Positions 8,701 to 18,460 of a stretch of 64,000 nt of DNA are shown piece after piece. Position 1 is the first letter of the stretch. Every line of letters starts with the position of its first letter. The notes beneath the pieces are model-generated. The model did no database searches, was not told the origin of the DNA, and saw only the letters and a program-made list of their open reading frames with translations. The DNA is taken from positions 23,803 to 87,802 of the forward strand of contig NZ_RDQG01000039.1 of NCBI RefSeq assembly GCF_003697815.1. The letters run 5' to 3'. The position numbers and the translations under genes are program-made. The stretch comes from Halalkalicoccus subterraneus (GTDB lineage: Archaea; Halobacteriota; Halobacteria; Halobacteriales; Halalkalicoccaceae).

Positions 8701-10743
8701 TCAGTCAGCGAGCGTCGGTGCTTGTGCACTTACGTCGATGCCAAGTTCGTCTGTCAGCGCGACGGTCGCCAATCGGAGTGCGTGTGGCCACCCTAGCGGT
8801 GTCGCACTGTCGGGCGTGCCATCGTCGAACACCTGTTCCGGTAGGTAACCCGTCTCCATGCAGAGCGGGCCGTCCGGGAGCACAAGCGACAGTAAGTCAT
8901 CTGTTATCATCGCAAATGACTCTGCGCGCTTATCACCCTTCTGACGAAGCAAACCGGTCATGCTTGCGGCGGCGTGTGCACCCCACGCTGTTGAAACTGT
9001 CCAGACTTTCTCGTGGCCCTGTCCACGCTGTCGCCAACTGTCGCCTTCATACCGAACGAGTCCACGAACGTCGTTCTCGTCGGGATCGTACCAGAGATTG
9101 TCGACCGTCTCCTCGACATGCGAGACGAGTCGGTCGAGGCGTTTGTCATCTACATTGCCGACACGGGCGTAGAACCGGTGCGCCGCTACGAGCGCCAGTG
9201 ACGCCGAGTCGTATCGCAGGTCCAACTCGCCTGTCTCGCACTCGCGGAGTGCGTAGATTCCACGGTCGTCGACCCAGAGATCGTCGACCGCCTCGTAGAT
9301 CCGATCGGCCTGCTCCTTCGCGTGCATCGTCGTCTCCGCGGGAAGATCGGCATCAGCGACCGCCGCATACGCGCCGAGGAATGTCGCCGTCGTGTGGCTG
9401 AACCGTCCATTCATGTTCTCCCATGCGTTCTGGCATGCGACGGGCCGGCCGTCGGCGGCGAGCGTGTCATCCAGTCCGTCGAGGGCGGCGTCGAGTGCTG
9501 CCACGACGTCGTCGCAGAGGTCGCCGTCAAGGTCGTCCAGTACCGACGCGAGGAACGTCACGACGCTGCCGGTCTGGTCGGCCTGATAGTCGACGGCATC
9601 GCCGGCTTCGAGGCGACCGTTGGCCCACCCCGGCGCAAGCGTCCCGTCGCGGGGCCAGACGCGGTGCGGCCACGTCCCGTCCGACTGTTGAGCGGCAAGG
9701 TACGCCCGTGCGCTCCGGTCTGTCCACGCGTCGAGACCTAGGCCGGCGTAGTCGGATACCTCGTTGACGAACAGCGAAATCTCGGCGTCGTCGCGGAACC
9801 ACGTGTAGCCGTAGCCGCCCGAGTGCGCGTAGTAGGGGTCGAAGTCAGGGCCGGCGATACGAAGCCCGGTTTCCGCCGATAGGAGGCGGAGCACGCGGAT
9901 GTCCGCCGCCACCGCGTCGGCGTGCGGCGCATCGTCGGGTAGGTCGAGCGTCTCGGCCTCCGCTGTCTGCCGGAGCGCCGCGACGTCGCCGTACTCTGCC
10001 GCCAGTTCATCGAGTCGATCAAGCGCCGTCTCTCGGGTGGTCGTCCCCTTGTCGGTGAGCAGCGTCACGAGCGACGTCCGTCCGGATTCGAACAGGAAAA
10101 ACGCGACGAGATCGCCGCTGAGGCGGTCTTCTTCGTAGCGATCCTCGGAGACCGGTCGTGGCAGGTCGACCGTGGTGTTGTCCAGCACTTCAGCGAAGCG
10201 TATCGGGACCTGACCATGGAGATCCGAGAAGTCGGTTGCACTCCCGACGAAATCATGTTCGGTCATGTGATACAGTTCGACGGCGTCCTTGTGTCGGAGC
10301 TGTCCGATTCGCGTGTCTTGGGCGTTCGGCGCGAAGCCCATATAGGCGACGAGCTCGACGTCGGCTTCGGATCCCTCACCTAGTTCGACGTGCGTCACAT
10401 GTGCATCGTCGATAGTGAGGTCGTACTGCGTGAGAGCACCGAAGGGGGTCTCACGCTCGGTGACGACGAGCGCCGTCGAATCGTGGTACGTCTGTGAGAC
10501 AGTGTCGTCGGCGTCGAACCAGTATATCTCGCCGTCGACGCGGAGGCCGAGACGACTCCGATCAACGCCGCTGCGTCCGGTCAGCGGGTAACCAAAGTCG
10601 CGAAGTGAACCGTCGCGTTCGATATGGACGAGTCGGCCGCCGAAGCCTGAGAAGAGACCGGTTGTTGAACGGCGTTCACCCGGGAATCGCGTGTCGTGGC
10701 CCTCGTGTCGCTTGTAGTCGTTGAGGGCGTCGCGAAGTTGCAT
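8701..10743 (-). CDS. Glucoamylase-like glycoside hydrolase family 15 protein
   Basis: This protein is about 680 residues long from the chosen ATG (MQLRDALNDYKRHEG). The N-terminal half is a beta-sandwich-like region. The C-terminal half is the (alpha/alpha)6 barrel with the GH15 hallmark YGYTWFRDDAEI, an ENMNGRF segment that probably carries a catalytic Glu, and GHEKVWTVSTAWG. There is no signal peptide, so it should act in the cytoplasm, releasing glucose from imported maltodextrins. A TATA-like GTTATTAC (minus strand, 10767-10774) lies 27 bases before 10743, which supports this start over the longer frame beginning at 10866. Isomaltase-type or trehalase activity in GH15 cannot be excluded. 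Confidence 0.85.
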   Translation of the reverse strand: MQLRDALNDYKRHEGHDTRFPGERRSTTGLFSGFGGRLVHIERDGSLRDFGYPLTGRSGVDRSRLGLRVDGEIYWFDADDTVSQTYHDSTALVVTERETPFGALTQYDLTIDDAHVTHVELGEGSEADVELVAYMGFAPNAQDTRIGQLRHKDAVELYHMTEHDFVGSATDFSDLHGQVPIRFAEVLDNTTVDLPRPVSEDRYEEDRLSGDLVAFFLFESGRTSLVTLLTDKGTTTRETALDRLDELAAEYGDVAALRQTAEAETLDLPDDAPHADAVAADIRVLRLLSAETGLRIAGPDFDPYYAHSGGYGYTWFRDDAEISLFVNEVSDYAGLGLDAWTDRSARAYLAAQQSDGTWPHRVWPRDGTLAPGWANGRLEAGDAVDYQADQTGSVVTFLASVLDDLDGDLCDDVVAALDAALDGLDDTLAADGRPVACQNAWENMNGRFSHTTATFLGAYAAVADADLPAETTMHAKEQADRIYEAVDDLWVDDRGIYALRECETGELDLRYDSASLALVAAHRFYARVGNVDDKRLDRLVSHVEETVDNLWYDPDENDVRGLVRYEGDSWRQRGQGHEKVWTVSTAWGAHAAASMTGLLRQKGDKRAESFAMITDDLLSLVLPDGPLCMETGYLPEQVFDDGTPDSATPLGWPHALRLATVALTDELGIDVSAQAPTLAD

Positions 10744-10766
10744 TAAGAATGTGACACCGCGCCGGT

Positions 10767-10774
10767 GTAATAAC
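10767..10774 (-). promoter_or_regulatory. TATA-like element of the GH15 gene
   Basis: The minus strand reads GTTATTAC centred about 27 bases upstream of the ATG at 10743, which fits a leaderless promoter. Confidence 0.4.
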
Positions 10775-10847
10775 TCTTGTTGAATTTGTCGTTCACATTT
10801 TCTAGTAGAAGCGGAACAATGATGTTTCCTCACTCGACTCGTGGAGT

Positions 10848-12992
10848 ATGCACCATCCCGGCCCACCCCGGTTCATCTCGGTCGGTGAGTCAGTCGAACT
10901 GGCCCCCAGAAACCCGATTCCGGACGCTTCATACCACTGGTCAGTCGCCGACGCTCCGGCGGAAAGCGACTTCGACGCGAACAACGAGCTTCCGGTCGGC
11001 ACGCCCGCGGGGTACCCTGACTCTGAGAGCGAGGAGGGCGGTCCCGTCGTCCACTTTCACCCGGACGTTTCCGGTACATACGTTGTCGAACTCGACGCGC
11101 CCGACAGAACCTACGAACTCACCGTTCGCGTCTTCCCTGATGAGCGGCGCGACGCGCAGTTCTCGGTCGCCGCCGAGGATCTCCCGCTCCCCGAATCGAA
11201 GCTTAATGATACCCAGATTTCGGTCAGCGGACCATTCAATAACCATTTGATGGCAACCAAGCGCCCGCGCCGCATTGACAACGACTACGTGCTCAACGTA
11301 CAGTTGCTCCCGGGCAAACACACCGCCGCCTTCTCCGTCGGGGACGACCTCGCGGAGGGCGTCCGCACCAGCGTCGATGTCGACGGCCCGGGCCGCCCCC
11401 GCATCCGACTCGACGCAGCCGTCGACAACGAGGAGGTAGTTGTCACCGCGACGCCGAAGAGCGCCCCCGACAGCGAGTTCTCGGACACCGACCTCCCCGT
11501 CGAATTCTATCTCGACGGTCGTGACGACCTCGGCGAGGACAAGGTGAATATCGACGGCCGCGAACTCCGCGTCTCCGTCGACGTACTTCCGCATCGCGCC
11601 CGAATCCACGCCGTTACCGCCGGCGAGCGCCGCAGCATCAGCGACACTGTCGTTCTCGATGCGACTGGCTCCGAATCGGTCGCTGTCACCCGACCAAATG
11701 ACCCGCCGGCGTGGGCTGAAACGCCGACGGTGTACGAGATTTTTGTCCGCTCCTTCGCAGGCGAGACGTTGCCGACGACGTTCGCCGAAATCGAGCGCCG
11801 CATCGAGTACCTCGAATCCTTGGACGTCGACTGTCTCTGGTTGACGCCGATGCTCGCTAGTCCGACGACTCACGGCTATCACATCACCGACTACTTCGAC
11901 ACTGCCTCCGATCTCGGATCGCGAGAGGCGTTCGAGTCGCTCGTCGAGCGTTGTCACGAGGCCGATATCAAGGTCGTCTTCGATCTCGTCATCAACCATA
12001 CCTCGCGGGACCACCCTGCGTTCCAGATGCACGCGGCGGGCGTCGAGGAGTACGCCGACCATTTCCGCCGCGTCGACGCCGACCGCAACGTCGTCGATGT
12101 AGAGTGGGCCGAGATCCGAGAGGAAGGCGGCGACGTTCCAGAATACTACTTTAATTGGGCACGCATTCCCAACTTAAACTACGATTCGCTTGCCGTTCGC
12201 CGGTGGATGCTCAACGTAGTCGACGAATGGGCGGGTATCGTCGATGGCTTCCGTTGTGACGTGGCATGGGGGGTCTCGCACGCCTTCTGGAAGGAGGTCC
12301 GCGACCGCGCACCTGATGATTTCCTGTTCCTCGACGAGACCATCCCGCGGGACGCCGCATACCACGAGGGCGAGTTCCACATGCACTACGATACGACACT
12401 GTACGAGACGCTGTGTGACATCGGCAAGGGGAAAAAACCCGCTGACGCCATTCTCGACGCCCTTGACGATGCGACGCGGACCGGATTCCCCGATTCGGCC
12501 GTTCACCTCCGCTACGTCGAGAACCACGATGAGGACCGCTACATCGACGAGTGCGACGAAGCGTCGCTGCGCGCAGCCGCCGCGGCGACATTCACCGTGC
12601 CGGGTGCGCCAATGATTTACTATGGACAAGAGCGCGGCGTTCCTGAACAGCGCGGTCCAATGCGCTGGCACGACGGCGACGCCGACCTGACTGCATTCCA
12701 CCGGGCGCTCACGTCGCTTCGCGCGGAGACGTTGACGCTCCGCGAGGGGAGCGTCGAGGCCGTCAACTACGACGTTGCCATCGGCGACGAGAAAGCTGAC
12801 GCTGACGCGGTGACCGCTTACGCGCGCGCAGACGAGCATGGCCGCTACGTTGTCGTCCTCAACTTCGCTGACGACCCGGCGACAGTCTCACTAGACGAGG
12901 ACGTTGAATCGACGGATCTACTGTCGGGTGAGTCGGTCGTCGCCGGCAACGGCCTCAACGTAGTTGATGCTGTTGTTCTCCGCGCAGCGTAA
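10848..12992 (+). CDS. Cytoplasmic GH13 enzyme, cyclomaltodextrinase/neopullulanase-like
   Basis: This 714-residue protein has an N-terminal region of about 290 residues of beta-rich domains, then a GH13 barrel starting at VYEIFVRSF. Conserved region I is DLVINHT, the nucleophile is the Asp of GFRCDVAWG near 471, the acid/base is the Glu of LFLDET near 497 and the third carboxylate is in VENHDED near 557. There is no signal peptide. An N-terminal domain plus a short barrel suits cyclomaltodextrinase or neopullulanase, which would open the cyclodextrins made by the CGTase and imported by MalEFGK. An inverted repeat ACTC-N8-GAGT (10832-10847) abuts the start codon and may be an operator. The precise activity is inferred from context. 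Confidence 0.8.
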   Translation: MHHPGPPRFISVGESVELAPRNPIPDASYHWSVADAPAESDFDANNELPVGTPAGYPDSESEEGGPVVHFHPDVSGTYVVELDAPDRTYELTVRVFPDERRDAQFSVAAEDLPLPESKLNDTQISVSGPFNNHLMATKRPRRIDNDYVLNVQLLPGKHTAAFSVGDDLAEGVRTSVDVDGPGRPRIRLDAAVDNEEVVVTATPKSAPDSEFSDTDLPVEFYLDGRDDLGEDKVNIDGRELRVSVDVLPHRARIHAVTAGERRSISDTVVLDATGSESVAVTRPNDPPAWAETPTVYEIFVRSFAGETLPTTFAEIERRIEYLESLDVDCLWLTPMLASPTTHGYHITDYFDTASDLGSREAFESLVERCHEADIKVVFDLVINHTSRDHPAFQMHAAGVEEYADHFRRVDADRNVVDVEWAEIREEGGDVPEYYFNWARIPNLNYDSLAVRRWMLNVVDEWAGIVDGFRCDVAWGVSHAFWKEVRDRAPDDFLFLDETIPRDAAYHEGEFHMHYDTTLYETLCDIGKGKKPADAILDALDDATRTGFPDSAVHLRYVENHDEDRYIDECDEASLRAAAAATFTVPGAPMIYYGQERGVPEQRGPMRWHDGDADLTAFHRALTSLRAETLTLREGSVEAVNYDVAIGDEKADADAVTAYARADEHGRYVVVLNFADDPATVSLDEDVESTDLLSGESVVAGNGLNVVDAVVLRAA

Positions 12993-13108
12993 CTCTAGGT
13001 TTCGCCGACTTCGATTATCACTGTCCCGGACAAGAGCCGTTCAGTGTCGCCCGATTTTTGCCGACTATTTCTAGGAATCCACTCTCTCGTGGTGATTCTA
13101 CCACTGTG

Positions 13109-13117
13109 TATTAAGTA
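13109..13117 (+). promoter_or_regulatory. trmB TATA element
   Basis: TATTAAGTA is centred 27 bases before the ATG at 13140, the leaderless spacing. It rejects the longer open frame that starts at 13044. Confidence 0.5.
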
Positions 13118-13139
13118 TTCCACTCGGATCCATACACGT

Positions 13140-14219
13140 ATGGATGACGCCACACTTGGAGATATGCTCAAACAGTTCGGTCTCTCTGATAAGGAAATAG
13201 ACACGTACCTCACGCTCTTGGAACACGGGGAGGCGAAGGCGAGCACCGTTGCAGATGCCGCGGGTGTCTCGAAACGCTACGTCTATAGTATTAGCGAGAA
13301 ACTCGAAGATCGCGGCTTCGTCTCGGTGAACGACCACGCCGTACCGACGACGATTCGGGCAAACTCGCCGAAAGAAGTTACCAAGTCGTTAACGAAGAAC
13401 ATCGAGACGATGCGTCCGGCACTGGAGGCACGCTATTCGCAAGTCGCCCCACAGACCGAGCAGTTCGAGGTCATTAAATCGCGCGTGACAGTACTCAAAC
13501 GGATCCGCTCACTCATTGACGATGCTGACGAGGAGGTGACACTGTCAATTCCGGCGGCGAATCTCGACGAGATTGCGGATTCGCTTCGCGCTGCCGTCAA
13601 ACGTGGGGTGCTAGTGCTACTCGTTATCGCCGATGCCGACGGTTCGATGCAGCCAGAACTAGGAGGCGTCGCCAGTGTTGCCCGCGCATGGGTCGAACCG
13701 ATGCCGACGATGCTTACCGTTGACCAACGCGTCGGAGTGGTCGCACCAATCGAGATGATAACTCGGACCAACAGCGACGCGCACGCAATCACGTTTACTG
13801 AACCCCGACTCGGTCCAGTCATCGTCGGGTCGTTTCTCGGAAACTACTGGCCAATGGCACAGCAAGTATATGTTACAGAACCGGCCTCACTGCCGGTCAC
13901 CCATACAAATTTCCGTCATACCACACTCCAGACGACACTCCATCTTCAAGCAGAGACGCCGTTTCGCGCCCACGTTCGTGGCCGCTGGACGCGCGACCGC
14001 GACGGCCACGACGAGATCGTTGGCCGTGTTGTCGACGTGCAGCAAGGACTCGTCGCACCGTCGAACAACTCGTTTCCCGTTGAGAACACGCTCGTTATTG
14101 AGACGGCTGATGGGGTAGTCACCGTCGGTGGTGGCGGTGCATTTGTCGAAGATGTAGAAGCGGAGAGTGTGACGATTGAGGCCGTTGAGACCGAAGAAAA
14201 CACGGAAACAGACAGCTAA
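13140..14219 (+). CDS. trmB: TrmB-family sugar-sensing transcriptional regulator
   Basis: This protein of about 359 residues has an N-terminal winged helix (LKQFGLSDKEIDTYLTLLEHGEAKASTVADAAGVSKRYVY region, about 9-50), a helical linker and a C-terminal TrmB effector domain from about 100 onward. TrmB proteins sense sugars and repress or activate transport and glycolytic genes. Its place at the end of the amylolytic and ABC cluster makes it the likely local regulator. The start at 13140 gives the usual MDDATLGDML N-terminus and matches a TATA element at -27. A tail rich in Glu and Val follows the sensor domain. Confidence 0.88.
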   Translation: MDDATLGDMLKQFGLSDKEIDTYLTLLEHGEAKASTVADAAGVSKRYVYSISEKLEDRGFVSVNDHAVPTTIRANSPKEVTKSLTKNIETMRPALEARYSQVAPQTEQFEVIKSRVTVLKRIRSLIDDADEEVTLSIPAANLDEIADSLRAAVKRGVLVLLVIADADGSMQPELGGVASVARAWVEPMPTMLTVDQRVGVVAPIEMITRTNSDAHAITFTEPRLGPVIVGSFLGNYWPMAQQVYVTEPASLPVTHTNFRHTTLQTTLHLQAETPFRAHVRGRWTRDRDGHDEIVGRVVDVQQGLVAPSNNSFPVENTLVIETADGVVTVGGGGAFVEDVEAESVTIEAVETEENTETDS

Positions 14220-14503
14220 AATTTCGGACAATGAGCTCGCGGAAGGGAGTAAAGCAATGCGTGAACAGCGCGATGGCATTCGCGACTACCTCAAAAGTGG
14301 AGGTGTCGACGTGAGTATGTGGAACGACAATGCTGACACTTCCACCCGTGGCGCTGATCGCGATACTGCTGATTCCGACTAACGATGCTTCTACTTTAGC
14401 TAGTGTGAACAGAACGTACTATGACACATCTAGCATCTCTTTGAACCTCAATCAGTCCTTATAGGAATTCGAGCGATGATACCAGGATCGATTCTAGAAA
14501 CCG
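14220..14503 (+). other. Intergenic region with a short coding-like tail
   Basis: A frame ending at 14382 reads ELAEGSKAMREQRDGI and then YLKSGGVDVSMWND, with haloarchaeal codon use but no convincing start outside trmB. It looks like the C-terminal end of a lost gene. Nothing else is recognisable here. Confidence 0.2.
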
Positions 14504-14770
14504 ATGACAAGCGTCGAGCTCGATAACATCTTGAAGGAGATCGAGGAGTTCTGTACGGAGACGCGGGAACTCCTCGCAGAGGAGCTTGGCGGTGATTCTG
14601 AGGACTATCGTGCGACCGTTGCCGCGAGCTCGAGGTTGACGGCGGCGACCGGTAATTGTTCCACTACCAGTACCGAGACATTGGTAGCTGTCCCTTGTGC
14701 ACCATCGACCGTACTCACAGAGGCGACCGTTTCACAAGGTGTGAAGCGCGCAAGCCAGACGTCTGACACA
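14504..14770 (+). pseudogene. Broken small gene with Cys-rich end
   Basis: The frame starts MTSVELDNILKEIEEFCTET and looks genuine to about residue 37. The sense then moves to another frame that carries ELEVDGGDR, a TAA stop, and LFHYQYRDIGSCPLC followed by a further Cys, ending at TGA near 14770. This implies one frameshift and one internal stop in a small protein with a possible CxxC zinc site. The family is not recognised. Confidence 0.3.
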
Positions 14771-14801
14771 CTACTATCTGAACACGGTGTATGACGAGCG
14801 T

Positions 14802-15188
14802 ATGCAGCGGGTGAGCGTGAAATTAGACGAGGACATGGTCGAACAGCTCGATTCGCTGGCTGATGATCAGAGTGTCACACGGTCGGATATCATCCGTGAT
14901 ACGTTGGATGATGGACTGAATACGGATGATGACGTGGAGATTCAGCGCCTCCAGGAACGGATCGCCGACCTTGAAACGGAGAACAAAAGACTACGCCGTG
15001 AGAAGCGTCTCGTCCTGGAACAGCGTGAAGAGCACACTGAGTTAGTCAACGCCGTCAAAGAGGAGCAGAGCCTCGCGAAACGAAAGGCCGAGGCCGGATT
15101 GTGGACGAAAACGAAATGGGCGCTGTTCGGCATCACACTTCCGGTAGATAGGGTGACCTACAACCGAAAACGCGAAAATATGAGTTGA
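14802..15188 (+). CDS. Ribbon-helix-helix (CopG-type) protein with coiled coil
   Basis: This protein is about 128 residues long. Residues 1-45 form an RHH DNA-binding fold (MQRVSVKLDEDMVEQLDSL, then SDIIRDTLDDGL). Residues 50-95 are a heptad-rich coiled coil (LQERIADLETENKRLRREK). The C-terminal tail is basic and hydrophobic. The ATG at 14802 is preferred over an upstream GTG at 14787 because the RHH beta-strand begins directly after it. Such proteins bind DNA as dimers; the target is unknown. The next gene is a transposase on the other strand. Confidence 0.6.
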   Translation: MQRVSVKLDEDMVEQLDSLADDQSVTRSDIIRDTLDDGLNTDDDVEIQRLQERIADLETENKRLRREKRLVLEQREEHTELVNAVKEEQSLAKRKAEAGLWTKTKWALFGITLPVDRVTYNRKRENMS

Positions 15189-15320
15189 TTCTGATAGTTA
15201 CTTGAGAGAAAACAATAACAAGCGAGTTCACCAACAAACCGCCGCAATAATACCTACGGGAAGTGACTATTATCGGCGCGTCGGAGAGAAAATCGGGGGA
15301 TGCGACCAGCGCTACCGCTC

Positions 15321-15340
15321 TTCGAGTACGCGAACTCGAA
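15321..15340. terminator. Perfect 7-bp inverted repeat downstream of the transposase
   Basis: TTCGAGT and ACTCGAA flank a 6-base spacer, 15 bases beyond the transposase stop. It could be a terminator hairpin or part of the element end. No matching inverted repeat was found on the other side of the gene. Confidence 0.35.
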
Positions 15341-15354
15341 CGACTTCGGAAGTA

Positions 15355-17073
15355 TTAGTCGACGGTTCGGAGGAACTCGCCCAGCGCCCGCACGAACGTC
15401 TTGGCCGTCACCTCCGGCGGTGAGCGAATTGAAACACCCTTGCCCCGTTTGATCAGGTAGTCGGTCAGCCGCCACAGTACGTACAGCAGTGTCGCCAGCA
15501 CGAAGTTGCACAGCCGCACGCGGTAGTCCGTTGAGGACGTGCGCGGCAGGAACTTCTTGATCGATTTGTATTGGTTTTCGATGTCCCAGCGCCGACTGTA
15601 GCGGTTGCAGATCGCTTCGATCTCGTCAGTCTCGACACGATCACGGTTGGTGACGAACACCGCGTACTTTCCGTCAGCATCGTCACTACTGCTGGGGACG
15701 TAAAGGAACTCGGCCGTGTGGTGAACTTCACCGTCGTGGCCGAATGGAACGTCGTGTTTGACTGCGGCATCGGCCTCGGGATGAGATTCGATATCCTCGA
15801 TCACCTCGTAATCGTCTTCGTATTTAGGCACTGGCGAGAGGTACGTTAGGCCACGGTCGGCGACCGCCGCGTACACATCGTTACTGTAGAAGCCCCGGTC
15901 GAACATCACCTCGTCAATATCCACGAACTGTAATGCTTTGTCCAGCAGACGTTCGACTAACGCGGCTTTCGAATAGGAGGGTGCATCGTCCTCTTCCCAG
16001 TTCGAATTCTCCTTGACTGGCTCGATCGCCAGCGGGATCGGAACGAGATCGCCGACCAGCGTGATCGTCGCGTACTTGTACCCGCGCTTGTACTCGCCGT
16101 CCTTCTTGTACCCACTCACCATGCGCGGATAGTCCGGTTTGGCGATCCCGTCATCCTTGTCCTGCCACGGCCAGACGTGGAACTGCTCGTGGGTGATGTC
16201 GATGGCCGCCGTAACCTTACGGTCGTTGAAAGGGTTATCTCCCTGAATCGTGTTGATGACGTTCTGTACGGAGCTATCGAACGCCTCCATGAGCTTCTCA
16301 CGGATCCGCTCGATGTCGGGCATCCGGTCATCGTCGAGGAATTCGTTGAGCGTGAACTGAGCATCTTCGTCGTCGGGTGTGGCGAACAGTTTGAGTACAC
16401 GAAGGATGGTCGAGCCGTGGGCGGTGAGATCGTCGTCGGTGACCCAGCCATACTCGCCCTCCTCGTGGGCACTCCCGTTGTGTGCGCAGATACGCGCGAT
16501 CATGTCGAGGATTTGTTCGTCGTCGTAGCTCCGATTCAGTGTTCGCCCGCTCTCGAACTCGGGGAAGGCGTGTTTGCGGGCGAGTTTGAACGTCTTCTTC
16601 GCCTTCCGACGGGTGTACTCTACCTCGTCTTCGTCGGTTTCGTCGGTCTCGTCCTCGGGCGGATCGGTCGGGACGAGTGCTTCGGCGATGACGTCGTTCT
16701 CGACGGCAGTACGGCGGAGTCCGATCCCAGCTGCCTTGATGATCTCGCGGGTGTCAGCCCCGAATTTGGCCCAGACATCCGAGAGAGCCTGCTGTGATGG
16801 AGCGGATTTGAGGCCGAAGCGATGCACCAGTACCGGGCGGGCCTCCATGCGGTCGGCGAGTTCATTCTGTGAGAACGCGCGAGCGTGCTGGTAGAGAAAC
16901 GCCCGCACGATCGGCTCGGTTTCGTGCGTGACCTTGTGCTGTTGGCGGGTATCGACCAGATAGTCAGTCGGAATCGAGACGACTTTGATGAGATCCCAGA
17001 GGTGGTCAATGTGCTTGCTGGCCTCCTCGCCATGCAAAACAAGCGCTTGGGCCGCAGCCGAGGTCTCCGCCAT
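15355..17073 (-). mobile_element. IS4-clade DDE transposase
   Basis: This 572-residue transposase appears intact. The DDE residues are the Asp in AAIDITHEQ (near 308), the Asp in VMFDRGFYS (near 395) and the Glu in RRWDIENQYKSI (near 518), with the Y-(2)-R-(3)-E-(6)-K type spacing of IS4-like enzymes. An acidic linker (about 136-155) and a helical N-terminal region make it longer than ISH3-type enzymes. I could not find terminal inverted repeats or a target duplication, so the ends of the element are not defined. It lies immediately upstream of a DUF58-type cluster that lacks its MoxR gene. Confidence 0.8.
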
Positions 17074-17200
17074 ATATGCTGTTGAGTGTTGTTCGTAAGG
17101 CTAACACAGTCATTTAGACATTATGTTCGCTTCGAACAATCACGTATTCTGTATCATCGGTTATAAACCACTCGGTGACGAAGAGAGTGTTAATCGAACA

Positions 17201-17659
17201 ATGATCGAAAACGCTGATATCATCGACTTCCTCCAAAAGAAGGGGGCGATGGAACTCCTCGTCGAGATCGGCGAGGAGCCAAAGCGCCATACTGACCTGC
17301 GCGAGAAGTTCCTGCTGAGTTCGAGTACGCTCCATGGCCGGCTGAAACGCGGGAGTCAACTCGGCCTCTGGGAACAAACACTCAAAGAACGCGACGATGG
17401 GTTATCGAGCAAAGTCTATCGGTTGAGTGAGAAAGGACAGGAGGTGTACGATGTCGCCGCCGACCATAGCGTGAGTCGCTATCACAAGACGCGCCGTGAC
17501 GCGGTTCGCCACGTTCGAAAAGCGGAGGCAGAGACACTGAAAGCGCTCTCACACGACGACGCCCCATGGCTTGAGGAGATCGAGCCACTCATCGAAATCG
17601 ACCGGGTGGAAACGCAGCGCGGTCTCGGAGAGTTCATCCCGGATACCGAAGAATCGTGA
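17201..17659 (+). CDS. Winged-helix transcriptional regulator
   Basis: This protein is about 152 residues long from the chosen ATG. Its N-terminal winged helix (DIIDFLQKKGAMELLVEIG, then SSSTLHGRLKR as recognition helix) is followed by a wing (KVYRLSEKGQEVYD) and a charged helical tail. It is transcribed away from the transposase. A TATA-like TTATAAAC at 17161-17167 lies upstream. The open frame could start at 17123, but that extension has no conserved look. The regulated genes are unknown. Confidence 0.6.
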   Translation: MIENADIIDFLQKKGAMELLVEIGEEPKRHTDLREKFLLSSSTLHGRLKRGSQLGLWEQTLKERDDGLSSKVYRLSEKGQEVYDVAADHSVSRYHKTRRDAVRHVRKAEAETLKALSHDDAPWLEEIEPLIEIDRVETQRGLGEFIPDTEES

Positions 17660-17731
17660 CCGTACCACGATTGAACAGATGATCGGTCCGGTTTCCACCC
17701 ATGCCCTCGTTGGGCCTGTCCCCACTCACTA

Positions 17732-18460
17732 ATGATACACCGAATCACCGGCCTCCGCGATCGCCTGCTCTCAGCACTTGTCATCGCTGTCAGTATGGTG
17801 CTGCTCACCATCATTGCGAACACTCTCGAATCTTCAATCTCGACGACAGGTGCCCCTGCACCACCGAAATCAGCACCAACATCCGGCATCTCACTCCTCG
17901 CTCTCCTCTATTTGCTCCTCAACGCATTCCTTTCGCTCTTCGGGATCACACTTGAGCCTCCGTCCGGCCCACTCTCCGGCGGTTCCATCCTCGAACTTCT
18001 GTCCATAATCCTCCAAATCATCTACCAGCACCGCCTTGCGATTATCGCGACTGTCGTCCTCCTCACCACCGTCAGTCTCCTCTACCAATATCGCCATCAT
18101 CTTGCTGTGCCTCGCGTCTTCGAATCGTCGAGCGAAGTTCCTGAAACAGCCGTCCGGTCCTCGTCGATGGCAACCGGAAGTGCCGACTGGCCGCCTGAAA
18201 CAGAGCCGGAGTCAGTTCAGGAAGCTTGGGTCGCAATGATTCAACGCGTCGACGACATCGAGAAACCGTTATCGCGTACCCCAACCGAATGGCAGCGAAT
18301 CGCGATTGATGCGGGCCTTCCACCTGACAGCGTCGAGACGATCACTACGACGTTCTGTGCCATTCAATACGGGGACGCCCCCGAAACGGACACGCAGCGG
18401 AAACGCGTTCGAACTGCGCTGGCCGCACTCGAAGACCAGCAGGGGACCGCAGATGGATAA
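17732..18460 (+). CDS. DUF4129-type membrane protein of a DUF58 cluster
   Basis: This 242-residue protein has hydrophobic helices at about 11-29, 51-75 and 103-121. A cytoplasmic C-terminal DUF4129-like domain follows (EAWVAMIQRVDDIEKPLSRTPTEWQRIA, about 173-200). Its end overlaps the next gene by 8 bases. In haloarchaea such proteins occur with DUF58 and MoxR ATPases in a cell-envelope or protein-maturation complex of unknown mechanism. The first gene of the unit starts only 72 bases after the preceding regulator. Confidence 0.65.
   Translation: MIHRITGLRDRLLSALVIAVSMVLLTIIANTLESSISTTGAPAPPKSAPTSGISLLALLYLLLNAFLSLFGITLEPPSGPLSGGSILELLSIILQIIYQHRLAIIATVVLLTTVSLLYQYRHHLAVPRVFESSSEVPETAVRSSSMATGSADWPPETEPESVQEAWVAMIQRVDDIEKPLSRTPTEWQRIAIDAGLPPDSVETITTTFCAIQYGDAPETDTQRKRVRTALAALEDQQGTADG

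Noticed and set aside
8661..9401. 246-codon plus-strand open frame rich in Arg
   Set aside because: It overlaps the GH15 gene on the other strand and has the composition of an antisense shadow.
15200..17200. Terminal inverted repeats of the IS4-type element
   Set aside because: Comparison of both flanks by eye showed no matching ends; only a local 7-bp hairpin downstream.
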